This document shows, piece after piece, positions 32,161 through 42,887 of a DNA stretch of 64,000 nt. This stretch comes from Mangrovibacter yixingensis (lineage in GTDB: Bacteria; Pseudomonadota; Gammaproteobacteria; Enterobacterales; Enterobacteriaceae): positions 124,001-188,000 of the forward strand of contig NZ_JAIVKM010000003.1 of the NCBI RefSeq assembly GCF_020523985.1. The letters are read 5' to 3'. The position numbers and the translations under genes were made by a program. Under the pieces are notes generated by a model that saw only the letters and a program-made list of their open reading frames with translations, was not told the DNA's origin and searched no databases. Each line of letters begins with the position of its first letter. The first letter of the stretch is position 1.

Positions 32161-34521
32161 ATGAAAAAACGTATTCCCACCTTGCTGGCAACCCTTATCG
32201 GTTCGGCTTTGTACAGCCAACAAGGATTTACCGCCGATCTCGCATCACAATGCATGCTGGGTGTGCCCAGCTACAATCGCCCGTTGGTTCAGGGCGATAC
32301 TAATGATCTGCCCGTAACAATCAATGCTGATCATGCAAAAGGTAATTATCCTGACAACGCGACTTTCACCGGAAACGTGGACATTACACAGGGTAACAGC
32401 CGTCTGCAATCTGACGAAGTACAACTTCACCAGAAACAGGCAGAGGGTCAAACTACACCGGTCAGGACTGTCGATGCACTGGGTAATGTGCACTATGATG
32501 ACAATCAGATCATCCTGAAAGGTCCGAAAGCGTGGTCTAACCTCAATACTAAAGACACAAATGTGTGGGATGGCGATTATCAGATGGTCGGGCGGCAAGG
32601 CCGTGGTAAAGCCGACCTGATGAAACAGCGTGACAATAATCGCTATACCATTCTGGAAAATGGTACTTTCACCTCTTGTCTGCCAGGTTCTAACACCTGG
32701 AGCATTCAAGGTAGCGAAGTTATCCAGGACCGCGAGGAACAAGTTGCTGAAATTTGGAACGCCCGCTTTAAACTGGGCCCGGTTCCAATATTTTACAGCC
32801 CGTATCTGCAGCTTCCTATTGGCGATAAACGCCGTTCGGGTTTCCTTATCCCAAATGCGAAATATAGCTCTACCAACGGGTTTGAGTTTTCACTCCCCTA
32901 TTACTGGAATATTGCCCCTAACTTTGATGCCACCATTACGCCGCATTACATGGATAAGCGTGGCGGTATCCAGTGGCAGAATGAATTCCGTTACTTAACA
33001 CGCGCCGGTGCCGGGTTAGTCGAATTTGACTACCTGCCATCCGATAGTGTTTACCAAGATGATTACCCCAGTGAAGATAACAAGCACCGTTGGTTATTCT
33101 ACTGGAAACACTCAGGTGTGCTGGACCAGGTGTGGCGCTTTAACGTCGATTACACCAAAGTGAGCGACTCACACTACTTTAACGATTTCGATTCCAAATA
33201 TGGTTCAAGTACCGACGGTTACGCCACGCAGAAATTCAGCGTGGGCTATGCAGTACAGAATTTTGATGCCACATTATCAACGAAACAGTTTCAGGTCTTC
33301 GACACATCAAACAGTAGCTCTTACCGCGCAGCGCCACAGTTAGACCTTAACTTCTACCAAAATGACATTGGGCCGTTTGATACTCACGTGTATGCCCAGG
33401 CGGTGAAGTTCACCAACGTGAACAACAACTACCCGGAAGCGACACGCTTACATATTGAACCGACTATCAACCTGCCGTTGTCCAATAACTGGGGAAGCCT
33501 TAATACCGAAGCGAAACTGCTGGCGACCCACTACCAGCAGACCAACCTTGATGAATACCGTGATTATGTGAATAACAGCGCATCATCTTTGGCACTCAAA
33601 GACAGCGTTAACCGGGTGATGCCACAGTTTAAAGTTGACGGCAAGATGGTCTTTGAGCGCGATATGAACTGGAGCCCGGGCTATACCCAAACACTGGAAC
33701 CTCGTGCTCAGTATTTGTATGTTCCCTATCGCGATCAAAGCCATATCTACAACTACGATTCCGCCTTCCTGCAATCGGACTATACAGGCCTGTTCCGTGA
33801 CCGCACTTATGGTGGTCTGGACCGTATTGCATCAGCAAACCAGGTATCTACGGGTGTTACGACTCGTATTTATGATGAAAATTCAGTGGAACGTTTTAAC
33901 GCTTCCGTTGGTCAAATCTACTATTTCACCCGGTCCCGTACAGGCGATGACAACATCAACTGGGAAAATAATGACCACCAGACTGGTGCTGTAGTCTGGG
34001 CGGGTGACTCCTACTGGCGGATCTCAAACCGTTGGGGATTACGGGGGGGCGTAGAGTATGATACACGCCTGGAAAACGTAGCGACCGGTAGCGGCTCACT
34101 GGAATACCGCCGTGATGCTGACCGGATGGTGCAGTTTACTTACCGCTACGCCAGCCCGGAATATATTCAGGCGACACTGCCATCCTATTCCACACGTGAG
34201 CAGTACGAAAACGGGATTTCCCAGGTGGGAATGGTCGCAAGCTGGCCGATTGTGGACCGCTGGTCTGTTGTTGGAGCGTACTATTACGATACCAAAGCAA
34301 ACCAACCGGCTAACCAAATGCTGGCCTTGCAATATAACTCCTGTTGCTACGCGATTCGTGTTGGCTATGAAAGGAAAATTAATGGTTGGCAGAACGACCA
34401 AAGTAAGTATGACAACGTGATTGGTTTCAACATTGAATTGCGCGGGCTGAGTTCTAACTATGGCCTTGGCACGCATCAAATGTTGCGCTCCAACATTCTG
34501 CCGTATCAAAGCTCACTGTAG
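32161..34521 (+). CDS. lptD: LPS-assembly outer membrane protein LptD
   Basis: Outer-membrane beta-barrel that, with the lipoprotein LptE, inserts lipopolysaccharide into the outer leaflet; essential. The 786-residue precursor has a signal peptide [20 protein letters not shown] with cleavage after GFTA, then a periplasmic jellyroll domain (about residues 25-200) and the C-terminal barrel. The disulfide cysteines of the family are all present: SQC at residue 31, the one in FTSCLPG, and the CC pair in [12 protein letters not shown] chose the ATG at 32161 because the signal peptide starts there; an in-frame ATG at 32137 would add eight residues. First gene of lptD-surA-pdxA-rsmA-apaGH. Confidence 0.97.
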   Translation: MKKRIPTLLATLIGSALYSQQGFTADLASQCMLGVPSYNRPLVQGDTNDLPVTINADHAKGNYPDNATFTGNVDITQGNSRLQSDEVQLHQKQAEGQTTPVRTVDALGNVHYDDNQIILKGPKAWSNLNTKDTNVWDGDYQMVGRQGRGKADLMKQRDNNRYTILENGTFTSCLPGSNTWSIQGSEVIQDREEQVAEIWNARFKLGPVPIFYSPYLQLPIGDKRRSGFLIPNAKYSSTNGFEFSLPYYWNIAPNFDATITPHYMDKRGGIQWQNEFRYLTRAGAGLVEFDYLPSDSVYQDDYPSEDNKHRWLFYWKHSGVLDQVWRFNVDYTKVSDSHYFNDFDSKYGSSTDGYATQKFSVGYAVQNFDATLSTKQFQVFDTSNSSSYRAAPQLDLNFYQNDIGPFDTHVYAQAVKFTNVNNNYPEATRLHIEPTINLPLSNNWGSLNTEAKLLATHYQQTNLDEYRDYVNNSASSLALKDSVNRVMPQFKVDGKMVFERDMNWSPGYTQTLEPRAQYLYVPYRDQSHIYNYDSAFLQSDYTGLFRDRTYGGLDRIASANQVSTGVTTRIYDENSVERFNASVGQIYYFTRSRTGDDNINWENNDHQTGAVVWAGDSYWRISNRWGLRGGVEYDTRLENVATGSGSLEYRRDADRMVQFTYRYASPEYIQATLPSYSTREQYENGISQVGMVASWPIVDRWSVVGAYYYDTKANQPANQMLALQYNSCCYAIRVGYERKINGWQNDQSKYDNVIGFNIELRGLSSNYGLGTHQMLRSNILPYQSSL

Positions 34522-34576
34522 TCTTGATTGATTTGAAACATAATCCGCATTGCGGTTAATCAGAAATGGAAAACCT

Positions 34577-35869
34577 ATGATGAACTGGAGAAAGTTGCTT
34601 CCTGGTATCGCGCTGGCCCTGTTAGTGAATACCGGTTTCGCAGCTCCACAAGTTGTTGATAAAGTGGCGGCCGTCGTCAATAACGGCGTAGTACTGGAAA
34701 GTGATGTTGATGGACTGATGCAGTCCGTTAAAATGAACGCAGGCGAAGCCGGGCAACAACTTCCTGACGATAACACCCTACGCCACCAGATCCTCGAAAG
34801 ACTCATCATGGATCAGATAGTGCTGCAGATGGGCCAGAAAATGGGCGTCAAAATCAGCGATGATCAGTTGGATCACGCCATTGCCAATATCGCTCAGCAA
34901 AACCATATGACCATGGACCAGCTGCGCAGCCGTTTGGCTTATGATGGTATGAACTACAACACATACCGAGCACAGATTCGCAAAGAAATGCTTATCTCAG
35001 AAGTGCGCAATAACGAAGTTCGGCGCCGTGTCACTATCCTTCCTCAGGAAGTCGATGCACTGGCAAAACAGATTGGCAACCAGAATGATGCCAGTACCGA
35101 ACTCAATCTGAGCCACATTCTGATCCCATTACCCGAAAACCCAACTGCCGAGCAAGTCAGCCAGGCACAAAGCCAGGCAGAAGATATTATCAGCCAGGCC
35201 CGTAGCGGCACTGACTTTGCCAAACTGGCAATTACCTATTCAGCCGATCAACAGGCTCTGAAGGGTGGGCAAATGGGTTGGGGCCGTATTCAGGAGCTGC
35301 CTTCTATCTTCGCTCAGGCACTTAGCACCGCGAAAAAAGGCGATATCATTGGCCCGATTCGTTCCGGTGTCGGTTTCCATATCCTGAAAGTGAATGACAT
35401 CCGTGGGCAGTCACAGAATATTTCCGTCACGGAAGTTCATGCACGCCATATTTTGATTAAAACGTCCCCAATCATGAGCGATTCTCAGGCACGTGCAAAA
35501 CTGGAACAGATTGCGGCAGATATCCGTAGCGGGAAAACCACTTTTGCCGCTGCTGCTCGTGCTAATTCTGATGATCCTGGCTCAGCAAACCAGGGTGGTG
35601 ACCTGGGCTGGTCTTCACCGGATGTTTACGACCCGGCTTTCCGCGATGCGCTGATGCACCTGCAAAAAGGGCAGATGAGCCAACCCGTCCACTCATCTTT
35701 CGGCTGGCACCTGATTGAGTTGCTGGATACCCGTCGTGTAGATAAAACCGATGAAGCACAAAAAGACAGAGCTTACCGCATGCTGTTCAACCGGAAGTTC
35801 TCAGAGGAAGCGGCAACCTGGATGCAGGAACAACGTGCCAGCGCGTATGTGAAAATCCTGGATAATTAA
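34577..35869 (+). CDS. surA: Periplasmic chaperone and peptidyl-prolyl isomerase SurA
   Basis: Main periplasmic chaperone for outer-membrane porins and for LptD itself. A signal peptide ([21 protein letters not shown]) precedes [21 protein letters not shown]. The N-terminal chaperone module is followed by two parvulin domains, recognised by [13 protein letters not shown] and [13 protein letters not shown], and a C-terminal helix ending [10 protein letters not shown]. There are two adjacent ATG codons (34577 and 34580); GGA at 34568 gives acceptable spacing to either, so the start is uncertain by one residue. The product is about 430 residues. It sits directly behind lptD. Confidence 0.96.
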   Translation: MMNWRKLLPGIALALLVNTGFAAPQVVDKVAAVVNNGVVLESDVDGLMQSVKMNAGEAGQQLPDDNTLRHQILERLIMDQIVLQMGQKMGVKISDDQLDHAIANIAQQNHMTMDQLRSRLAYDGMNYNTYRAQIRKEMLISEVRNNEVRRRVTILPQEVDALAKQIGNQNDASTELNLSHILIPLPENPTAEQVSQAQSQAEDIISQARSGTDFAKLAITYSADQQALKGGQMGWGRIQELPSIFAQALSTAKKGDIIGPIRSGVGFHILKVNDIRGQSQNISVTEVHARHILIKTSPIMSDSQARAKLEQIAADIRSGKTTFAAAARANSDDPGSANQGGDLGWSSPDVYDPAFRDALMHLQKGQMSQPVHSSFGWHLIELLDTRRVDKTDEAQKDRAYRMLFNRKFSEEAATWMQEQRASAYVKILDN

Positions 35870-35882
35870 TCTGGATATTTAA

Positions 35883-36869
35883 GTGAAAACACAACGAGTA
35901 GTGATCACTCCCGGCGAACCTGCCGGGATTGGCCCTGATTTAGTTGCCGAATTGGCACAACGGGCCTGGCCGGTTGAACTGGTTGTTTGTGCAGACCCAG
36001 AACTGTTACTGTCACGGGCTCGTGCACTCAACCTGCCACTGGTATTACACGATTATCAGGCCCACGCAGCCCCGCAGCCCCAACAGGCTGGTTCACTGAC
36101 TTGTTTGCCTGTCACATTGCATACCCCTTCTCTTCCAGGGCAACTGGCTAAAGCTAATGGCCTTTATGTCACTGAGACTCTGGCCCGGGCTGCTCAAGGA
36201 TGCATTGATGGTGAGTTCTCTGCACTGGTAACTGGCCCGGTACATAAAGGCATTATCAATGAAGCTGGTATCCCTTTCACAGGGCATACAGAGTTCTTCC
36301 AGATGCAGGCTGGCTGTGAAAAAGTGGTAATGATGCTGGCAACAGAGTCATTACGTGTTGCTCTGGCAACCACCCACTTGCCACTTAAAGATGTCAGTGA
36401 TGCTATCACGGTTGATTCACTCAACCAGGTCATTGCCATTCTGCACCATGACCTGCGTACCAAATTTGGTATCGCTCAGCCGCGTATTCTGGTTTGTGGG
36501 CTTAACCCTCACGCTGGCGAAGGCGGGCACATGGGCACAGAAGAAATAGATACCATCACGCCCGTGCTCAATAGCCTGCGTGCACAAGGAATGAAACTGG
36601 AAGGCCCACTCCCCGCAGACACACTTTTTCAGCCCAAATACCTCGATAATGCAGATGCTGTCCTGGCTATGTATCACGATCAGGGCTTACCCGTGCTAAA
36701 ATATCAGGGATTTGGCCGTGCGGTGAACATCACCCTGGGCTTACCTTTTATTCGCACTTCTGTTGACCACGGGACCGCGCTGGATTTGGCCGGTACGGGT
36801 AAAGCAGATGTCGGCAGTTTTATTACGGCGCTTAATCTCGCCATTACCATGATTACAAAGAGTCAATGA
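35883..36869 (+). CDS. pdxA: 4-hydroxythreonine-4-phosphate dehydrogenase
   Basis: NAD-dependent dehydrogenase of pyridoxal 5'-phosphate synthesis; oxidises 4-phosphohydroxy-L-threonine. 328 residues (E. coli 329). Metal-binding histidines of the family lie in FTGHTEFF, in TTHLPLKDV / [19 protein letters not shown], and in [27 protein letters not shown] marks the N-terminus and [15 protein letters not shown] the C-terminal part. The start is GTG at 35883; the E. coli protein aligns from the same place. Its stop overlaps the rsmA start (ATGA). Confidence 0.97.
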   Translation: MKTQRVVITPGEPAGIGPDLVAELAQRAWPVELVVCADPELLLSRARALNLPLVLHDYQAHAAPQPQQAGSLTCLPVTLHTPSLPGQLAKANGLYVTETLARAAQGCIDGEFSALVTGPVHKGIINEAGIPFTGHTEFFQMQAGCEKVVMMLATESLRVALATTHLPLKDVSDAITVDSLNQVIAILHHDLRTKFGIAQPRILVCGLNPHAGEGGHMGTEEIDTITPVLNSLRAQGMKLEGPLPADTLFQPKYLDNADAVLAMYHDQGLPVLKYQGFGRAVNITLGLPFIRTSVDHGTALDLAGTGKADVGSFITALNLAITMITKSQ

Positions 36870-37687
36870 ATAATCGCGTCCATCAGGGGCATTTAGCCCG
36901 TAAACGTTTTGGGCAAAACTTCCTTAATGATCAATTTGTTATTGAAAGTATTGTCTCTGCCATCAATCCACAAAAAGGCCAGGCACTGGTCGAAATCGGC
37001 CCGGGTTTGGGCGCACTGACTGAGCCCGTTGGTGAGCGGCTGGATGCACTGACTGTTGTTGAGCTGGACAGGGATCTTGCAGCCCGTCTGCAAACTCACC
37101 CTTTCCTTGCGCCAAAACTGACCATTTACCAGCAAGATGCCATGACTATGGATTTTGCTGAACTGGCCAAAAAACAAGGCCAGGCCTTACGCGTATTTGG
37201 CAACTTGCCTTATAACATTTCTACGCCGCTCATGTTCCACCTGTTTAGCTATACTGATGCCATTGCTGACATGCACTTTATGTTGCAAAAAGAGGTGGTC
37301 AACCGCCTGGTTGCAGGCCCTGGCACGAAAGCGTATGGTCGGTTAAGTGTAATGGCGCAATATTACTGCAAGGTTATTCCGGTGCTGGAAGTACCACCAA
37401 GTGCATTCACTCCGCCACCTAAAGTGGATTCGGCTGTGGTTCGGCTTGTTCCTCATGCAACATTGCCACACCCCGTCAAGGCGCTGAATATCCTGAACCG
37501 TATTACTACTGCGGCCTTCAACCAAAGAAGGAAGACATTACGCAACAGTTTGGGCAACTTGTTCACCCCAGAAACCTTAGCTCAACTGGGTGTGGACTCT
37601 GCACTGCGGGCTGAAAATGTCTCGGTTGCACAATATTGCCTGATGGCCAATTTTTTAGCTGAAAATCCCCCATTGCAGGAGAGTTAA
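36866..37687 (+). CDS. rsmA: 16S rRNA (A1518/A1519) dimethyltransferase RsmA (KsgA)
   Basis: Dimethylates two adjacent adenosines in helix 45 of 16S rRNA, a late ribosome-assembly checkpoint; its loss gives kasugamycin resistance in E. coli. 273 residues as in E. coli. Motifs: [12 protein letters not shown] (residues 11-22), SAM loop [13 protein letters not shown] (about 42-54), VELDRDLA, the catalytic NLPYNIST (about 113-120) and [12 protein letters not shown] near the C-terminus. It is coupled to pdxA by a 4-base ATGA overlap and followed after 3 bases by apaG. Confidence 0.98.
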   Translation: MNNRVHQGHLARKRFGQNFLNDQFVIESIVSAINPQKGQALVEIGPGLGALTEPVGERLDALTVVELDRDLAARLQTHPFLAPKLTIYQQDAMTMDFAELAKKQGQALRVFGNLPYNISTPLMFHLFSYTDAIADMHFMLQKEVVNRLVAGPGTKAYGRLSVMAQYYCKVIPVLEVPPSAFTPPPKVDSAVVRLVPHATLPHPVKALNILNRITTAAFNQRRKTLRNSLGNLFTPETLAQLGVDSALRAENVSVAQYCLMANFLAENPPLQES

Positions 37688-37690
37688 GCT

Positions 37691-38068
37691 ATGACAGCAT
37701 CGCCCCGTGTTTGTGTGCAGGTACAGAGTGTTTATGTTGAATCACAATCGTCGCCAGAAGGTGAGCGCTTTGTTTTTGCATATACCGTTACCATCCGTAA
37801 TTTGGGGCGAGAGCCGGTACAGCTGCTTGGCCGTTACTGGTTAATCACTAATGGACATGGCCGCGAAACTGAAGTGCAGGGCGAAGGTGTCGTAGGTGAA
37901 CAACCACACATTGAGCCCGGTGGGGAATACCAGTACACCAGCGGCGCTGTTATCGAAACGCCTTTGGGCACCATGGAAGGGCATTATGAAATGATTGATG
38001 CCAATGGCAATGCATTCCGTCTTGCCATTCCAGTGTTCCGCCTGGCCGTCCCAACTCTCATACATTAA
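37691..38068 (+). CDS. apaG: ApaG family protein (CorD)
   Basis: 125 residues, the E. coli length. ApaG has a fibronectin type III-like beta fold; a link to Co/Mg homeostasis has been reported but its biochemical role is not known. Conserved pieces are [37 protein letters not shown] in segments, and the C-terminal [23 protein letters not shown]. It lies between rsmA and apaH with gaps of 3 and 6 bases, which indicates a single transcript. Confidence 0.95.
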   Translation: MTASPRVCVQVQSVYVESQSSPEGERFVFAYTVTIRNLGREPVQLLGRYWLITNGHGRETEVQGEGVVGEQPHIEPGGEYQYTSGAVIETPLGTMEGHYEMIDANGNAFRLAIPVFRLAVPTLIH

Positions 38069-38074
38069 GCGCCT

Positions 38075-38908
38075 ATGTCCACATATTTAATCGGTGATGT
38101 TCACGGCTGTTATGATGAACTCATAGCCTTGCTTAACCAGGTGAGCTTCAGACCAGAAACAGATACGTTATGGCTGACGGGAGACCTGGTTGCCCGTGGC
38201 CCGAAGTCTTTAGATGTTTTGCGCTACGTACACAGCCTGGGCGATAGTGTTCGCATTGTGCTGGGTAATCACGATTTGCATTTATTGGCTGTCTACGCCG
38301 GTATCAGCCGTAATAAACCCAAAGACCTGGTCACCCCCCTTCTCGACGCTCCCGATGTTGATACATTGATTAACTGGCTTCGCCGCCAGCCATTGCTCCA
38401 GGTCGATGAAAAAAACCGGCTGGTCATGGCACATGCGGGGATTACGCCACAATGGGATTTGGCTACAGCAATAACCTGTGCTGGAGAAGTTTCTGCCGTT
38501 CTGTCCAGTGATAGCTACCCGCTATTCCTTGACGCCATGTACGGTGATATGCCCAACAACTGGTCACCCCAACTTACCGGGTTAGCACGCCTGCGTTTTT
38601 CAACCAATGCGTTGACCAGGATGCGTTATTGCTTTGCCAACGGGCAACTGGATATGTACTGCAAAGATGCTCCGGGAAATGCCCCTTCCCTGTTGAAACC
38701 CTGGTTTTCATTACCTGGGCCGGTTCGGGAGGAATACAGTATCGTTTTCGGGCACTGGGCATCACTTGAAGGGCAAGGTACCCCAGAAGGTGTGTATGCA
38801 CTGGATACTGGCTGCTGTTGGGGGGGCGCATTAACCTGCCTGCGCTGGGAAGATAAAGCCTGGTTCCATCAGGCCTCATTACGCCCGGAAGATACGAACG
38901 ATAAATGA
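38075..38908 (+). CDS. apaH: Diadenosine tetraphosphatase ApaH
   Basis: Symmetrically hydrolyses Ap4A (and decaps NpnN-capped RNAs) to limit alarmone nucleotides in stress. 277 residues (E. coli 280). The metallophosphatase signature is complete: [10 protein letters not shown] (residues 7-16), [10 protein letters not shown] (about 36-45), LGNHDLHLL (about 64-72) and HAGITPQW (about 122). Last gene of the lptD-surA-pdxA-rsmA-apaG-apaH run; a weak imperfect hairpin (CGCCTG/CAGGCG, around 38916-38940) follows. Confidence 0.97.
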   Translation: MSTYLIGDVHGCYDELIALLNQVSFRPETDTLWLTGDLVARGPKSLDVLRYVHSLGDSVRIVLGNHDLHLLAVYAGISRNKPKDLVTPLLDAPDVDTLINWLRRQPLLQVDEKNRLVMAHAGITPQWDLATAITCAGEVSAVLSSDSYPLFLDAMYGDMPNNWSPQLTGLARLRFSTNALTRMRYCFANGQLDMYCKDAPGNAPSLLKPWFSLPGPVREEYSIVFGHWASLEGQGTPEGVYALDTGCCWGGALTCLRWEDKAWFHQASLRPEDTNDK

Positions 38909-38978
38909 CACAAACGCCTGGCTGAACAATCAGACAGGCGCCTGGTTAAGCGTTTCTAACCACTTGATACACTACTGA

Positions 38979-39458
38979 TTAATTCCTATCCAGAATCTCA
39001 AAGCAGTAACTGTGGCTGTTTTTGTCGTCAGCATCGTGAAACTCACTGAACACCGACTGCCATTCGTCCGTTTCATATTCAGGGAAGTGTGTATCACCTT
39101 CCACTTCGGCATCAATATGGGTCAGATACAGGCGATTGGCCATTGGCAGGAACTGCTGGTAAACATGCCCGCCACCAATCACCATCACTTCAGGGTCTTC
39201 AGCGCACAGCGCAAGTGCTTCTTCTACTGAACTCACCCACAGTACACGGTCATCATTACCCGGAGTACGGCTGAGAACAATGTTCTTGCGACCGGGCAAT
39301 GGCCTGCCAATAGACTCCCAGGTTAAACGACCCATAATAACGGGTTTATTTAATGTATTGCGTTTAAACCAGGCCAGATCAGCTGGCAAGTTCCAGGGCA
39401 TGGCATTTTCCATACCAATTACGCGGTCTACAGCCAGCGCAGCAATCAAACTAATCAT
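38979..39458 (-). CDS. folA: Dihydrofolate reductase
   Basis: NADPH-dependent reduction of dihydrofolate to tetrahydrofolate; target of trimethoprim. With the ATG at 39456-39458 the protein is 159 residues, the E. coli length, and AGGA is 8 bases upstream; an ATG three codons earlier has no spaced ribosome site. Active-site features are intact: [31 protein letters not shown] with the catalytic Asp27, [16 protein letters not shown] and [13 protein letters not shown]. Position 45 is Leu where E. coli has His. No known trimethoprim-resistance change stands out by eye. Confidence 0.97.
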   Translation of the reverse strand: MISLIAALAVDRVIGMENAMPWNLPADLAWFKRNTLNKPVIMGRLTWESIGRPLPGRKNIVLSRTPGNDDRVLWVSSVEEALALCAEDPEVMVIGGGHVYQQFLPMANRLYLTHIDAEVEGDTHFPEYETDEWQSVFSEFHDADDKNSHSYCFEILDRN

Positions 39459-39686
39459 GCAGTGCATCCTGAATATTCAAAATTGTCGCCACTATACGGA
39501 AAGCCGGGTATTTCGTCACCAGGAGACCCGCCCAAAAAAGCAGAAATATTTTACGCCTGAGCGTTATCCCACAATCCAGCCAAAAGTCTTACCTGTGCTA
39601 TGTATTAAGGCAGAAAACCACAAGGGGCTACCTTTTTTGAGCCGGGGCGGATATAGTGCTGCCGCTATTTCTAACCAGGATCTCTT

Positions 39687-40301
39687 ATGCTTGAAACAAC
39701 ACTGTTTGTGATAACAATTGCCGCTCTGGGTATGCTTTCCCCCGGCCCTGATTTTTTCCTGGTGATTAAAAATGCTGCCCGCTACCCACGCAAAACCGCA
39801 TTAATGACTGCGCTCGGGGTGATTTTGGGTGTGGTGACACATATGACTTATTGTGTTGCTGGTCTGGCTGTGGTCATTACTACAACGCCCTGGCTCTTCG
39901 GTTTACTGAAATATGCCGGTGCTGCCTACCTGATCTGGGTTGGCCTTCAGGCACTGTTTTCCCGTGGCGGCAGCAAAATGGACCTTAACCAATTAACCCC
40001 ACAAACGACGTCTTTGCACAAAGCGTTTATTCAAGGGTATTTGTGTAACCTGCTCAACCCCAAAGCGACGTTATTCTTTCTCGCCATGTTTACTCAGGTA
40101 CTTAATGTGCATTCTGGGTTAGGAGAGAAGTTGTGGTATGCCGGTATTATTGTGGGGTTGACGGTTATCTGGTGGCCGTTACTGGTGGTCTTAATCCAAA
40201 GCGCACCTGTACGCCGTGGGCTGGCGAAGGCTCAGAAAGTGGTTGATAAATTACTTGGCGGAATGCTGCTTGCATTGGGTATAAAAGTTGCGCTGAGCTG
40301 A
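39687..40301 (+). CDS. LysE/RhtB-family amino acid exporter
   Basis: 204 residues with about six hydrophobic segments, the layout of LysE/RhtB exporters. The family signature is near the N-terminus: GMLSPGPDFFLVIKNAARYPRK (about residues 15-36), and the second half has LCNLLNPKATLFFLAMF. Similar to RhtC/RhtB-like proteins, so export of threonine, homoserine or a related amino acid is plausible but the substrate cannot be told from sequence. CCAGGA lies about 8 bases before the ATG. It stands alone between folA and kefC, where E. coli K-12 has no such gene, so it is a lineage-specific insertion or retention. Confidence 0.88.
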   Translation: MLETTLFVITIAALGMLSPGPDFFLVIKNAARYPRKTALMTALGVILGVVTHMTYCVAGLAVVITTTPWLFGLLKYAGAAYLIWVGLQALFSRGGSKMDLNQLTPQTTSLHKAFIQGYLCNLLNPKATLFFLAMFTQVLNVHSGLGEKLWYAGIIVGLTVIWWPLLVVLIQSAPVRRGLAKAQKVVDKLLGGMLLALGIKVALS

Positions 40302-40305
40302 TATC

Positions 40306-40332
40306 GTTCCCCTCTGCTCACAAGAGGGGAAC
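40306..40332. terminator. Hairpin between the LysE-type gene and kefC
   Basis: Perfect 10-base stem GTTCCCCTCT/AGAGGGGAAC (40306-40315 with 40323-40332), 7-base loop, placed between convergent stop codons. There is no T run, so termination is only likely, not certain. Confidence 0.55.
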
Positions 40333-40345
40333 AACTGTTACTATG

Positions 40346-42205
40346 TTATTTCTCGCTTAGCTTATCTGGGTCATCTTGTATGTTCCCATCATGCTTACCT
40401 TGATCTGTTCCCTGCCAGCCGTGGCGTTGCATTACATCAAGTTGATTGCGGTCTTGCTCAATGCTTTCGCTCAGCATGGCACTGGCTCGCTTCAACGCTG
40501 CAGCCCTGGCCTGCATGTCGTCACTCGCTGACACCATTTCTTCCACCATTCGGGTATTAAAACGCCGGAAATGATCAGCCCGCTCTCGGGCTTCATAGCG
40601 GCCAACGCCCAGCGCTTCAAGTGCATGACGACCAACCAAAATGGCACTTTCAAATGTTTCACGCTCTGCCTGTACACCATTCTGTCGCAAGTGAATGTAA
40701 TGCTCTAAGTCACGTGCTCTGGCAATAATATGCAAATCAGGAAAATGTTCATGGACCATTTCCGTTAGCAGTAAGCTGACATCTGGGTCATCAATAGCGT
40801 TAATCAGAACCGATGCTTTTTCCGCTCCGGCAGAACGCAATAAATCTTCCCGCGTGGCATCACCATAAAACACCTGGGTACCAAACTTACGCAGAATTTC
40901 AATATGATCCGGGTCATGGTCGAGAACCACTACTGGTACCCCACTCGCCAGCAACAAGCGCCCGGCGATTTGGCCAAAACGCCCAAACCCGGCAATAATG
41001 ACACTGGGATGCTGGTCGTCAATAACATCGGCTTCCTGCTCACTGGCGGTTTCAGCGCATTCCAGCCGGTTCAACAGCACCAGCAGCAAAGGTGTTGCAG
41101 CCATAGACAACGCAACGGCAAGTGTTAATGAACGCGCCCAACTATCATCCAGCACATGGGCATTTTGCGCGGCAGAAAACACGACAAATGCAAACTCACT
41201 CCCCTGCCCCAGCAGCACAGCAAACCAACGCCATTGCCGACGAGGGACCTGGAGTGGCCGGGCTACCAACCACAACACCAACGCTTTTATCAGCAAGAAA
41301 CCAACCAGTAAAAGTAAAATACGCAGGGGGTAATGCGCCAGGGTGCCGAAATCAACGGACATTCCGACACCAATAAAAAACAGCCCCAGCAGTAACCCTT
41401 TGAAAGGCTCTATGTCGCTTTCCAGCGCATGGCGGTATTCAGAGCTGGCAAGTAAAACCCCGGCCAGAAATGCCCCCATTGCCATTGAAAGCCCGGCTTC
41501 TTCAAGTAATACACCAAACCCAAAGACCAGAAATAATGCCATTGCACTGAATACTTCACGCAGACCTGAGCGGGCAACAAAACGTAGTAATGGCCGTGTA
41601 ACATAGCGCCCCAGCACCACAACCAGCGCAAGGGCTGCGACCACTTTAGCTGCTGAAATTAAGAAGGCTTCCAGCGTGGTTGATGCGCCACTGTTCGCCA
41701 GCAGCGGAATCATGGCGACCAGAGGGATTGCCGCAATATCCTGGAAAAGCAGCACTGCAAAGGCACTTCGCCCCATCGGAGAAAGGGACAGGTTACGCTC
41801 ATTCATTGCCTGCATGGCTATTGCGGTGGATGACAATGCCAGAGTAAGACCAATCAGTACCGCAACCTGCCAGCTTAACCCAAGCGCGAAGCAAAATGCC
41901 GCCAGGCATAGCCCACACGCCAGCATTTGTAATACACCGCCGCCAAACACTGAAGCGCGTAATGTCCACAAGCGGCGAGGGTCCAGCTCCAGGCCAATCA
42001 CAAACAGCATCAGCACCACACCAATTTCAGCAAAAGCAATAATGGTATGTGCGTCAGTGACCAGGCGTAATCCCCAGGGGCCAATAAGGCAACCCGCAAT
42101 CAGATAACCCAACACAGAGCCCAGCCCCAGGCGTACAGCCAGTGGGACGATGAAAGCAGCAGCTCCAAGAAAAATCAGAGCTTGTATAAGGTTATGGCTA
42201 TCCAT
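40346..42205 (-). CDS. kefC: Glutathione-regulated potassium efflux protein KefC
   Basis: Inner-membrane K+/H+ antiporter of the CPA2 family, held closed by glutathione and opened by glutathione adducts to acidify the cytoplasm during electrophile attack. 619 residues (E. coli 620). Twelve or so membrane segments (from [22 protein letters not shown]) are followed by a RCK/KTN domain with the Rossmann motif [20 protein letters not shown] (about residue 402) and [11 protein letters not shown]. The HALLN-type regulatory region between them includes [21 protein letters not shown]. Overlaps kefF by 8 bases. Confidence 0.97.
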   Translation of the reverse strand: MDSHNLIQALIFLGAAAFIVPLAVRLGLGSVLGYLIAGCLIGPWGLRLVTDAHTIIAFAEIGVVLMLFVIGLELDPRRLWTLRASVFGGGVLQMLACGLCLAAFCFALGLSWQVAVLIGLTLALSSTAIAMQAMNERNLSLSPMGRSAFAVLLFQDIAAIPLVAMIPLLANSGASTTLEAFLISAAKVVAALALVVVLGRYVTRPLLRFVARSGLREVFSAMALFLVFGFGVLLEEAGLSMAMGAFLAGVLLASSEYRHALESDIEPFKGLLLGLFFIGVGMSVDFGTLAHYPLRILLLLVGFLLIKALVLWLVARPLQVPRRQWRWFAVLLGQGSEFAFVVFSAAQNAHVLDDSWARSLTLAVALSMAATPLLLVLLNRLECAETASEQEADVIDDQHPSVIIAGFGRFGQIAGRLLLASGVPVVVLDHDPDHIEILRKFGTQVFYGDATREDLLRSAGAEKASVLINAIDDPDVSLLLTEMVHEHFPDLHIIARARDLEHYIHLRQNGVQAERETFESAILVGRHALEALGVGRYEARERADHFRRFNTRMVEEMVSASDDMQARAAALKRASAMLSESIEQDRNQLDVMQRHGWQGTDQGKHDGNIQDDPDKLSEK

Positions 42206-42728
42206 TAAATGACTCCATCCAGGCTAACAAACGCTGCCGGTATAAATCAGCATGCTGTGCCAGCGTTTCATCATCACAGATAAACGTGCTGTGCATAACA
42301 TAAGGCTCCAGCCACGACAAACCACAATAGAGCGCCGTTGCCTGAATGGGTTGTGCCAGCACCTCAAAGCCCGGATGGTCTCCCAGGCTGAAGTGGTGCT
42401 CCCCACCTCCAGTGGTCACAGCCCAGAGCATATCTTTACCATGCAGAGCAGACCCATTACGCCCATAAGCCCAGCCATGGGACAGCACTTTATCTACCCA
42501 AAGCTTCATCAGCGGAGGCATGCTGTACCATTGCATAGGGTGCTGCCAGATAATCAAGTCGGCCTTGCTCAAAGCCTGTTGTTCAGCAGCGACATCAATA
42601 TTGAAATCCGGGTACAACTCATAAAGCGAGCGCACTTCAACCCCTTTTAAATCAGCCACATGTGCCAGCATTGCTTTATTCGCGTGGGAAATATGGGGAT
42701 AGGGATGTGCATAAATAATCAAAATCAT
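42198..42728 (-). CDS. kefF: Ancillary quinone oxidoreductase KefF
   Basis: Flavodoxin-like FMN quinone reductase that binds KefC and is needed for its full activity. With the ATG at 42726-42728 it is 176 residues, equal to E. coli. Conserved parts: [39 protein letters not shown] and [21 protein letters not shown]. The longer frame up to 42869 runs into the carB terminator region and is rejected. A strong ribosome-binding site is not visible. The gene overlaps kefC, so both are translated from one message. Confidence 0.95.
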   Translation of the reverse strand: MILIIYAHPYPHISHANKAMLAHVADLKGVEVRSLYELYPDFNIDVAAEQQALSKADLIIWQHPMQWYSMPPLMKLWVDKVLSHGWAYGRNGSALHGKDMLWAVTTGGGEHHFSLGDHPGFEVLAQPIQATALYCGLSWLEPYVMHSTFICDDETLAQHADLYRQRLLAWMESFNG

Positions 42729-42838
42729 AGGATTCAGCTTGTATATTCCGTAACAGCTACAGTAAGCATTGTAGCCTGAATACTGCTGTATAAAGACAGG
42801 GATAGATTGATGAAAAAGTGCAAATAAATTGATGGGAC

Positions 42839-42863
42839 AAAAAAGCCCGCAAAAGCGGGCTTT
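42839..42863 (-). terminator. Terminator after carAB
   Basis: Minus-strand stem AAAGCCCGC/GCGGGCTTT around a TTTT loop, followed by further T residues, located about 25 bases past the carB stop codon. Confidence 0.92.
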
Positions 42864-42887
42864 CAACATTACACTGGCAAACCGGGG

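Noticed and set aside
32161-34521. LptD looked for missing disulfide cysteines
   Set aside because: All four expected cysteine positions are present, so the protein is ordinary.
39280-39711. 143-codon plus-strand frame over folA and the following gap
   Set aside because: Mostly antisense to folA, with no family features; the real plus-strand gene starts at 39687.
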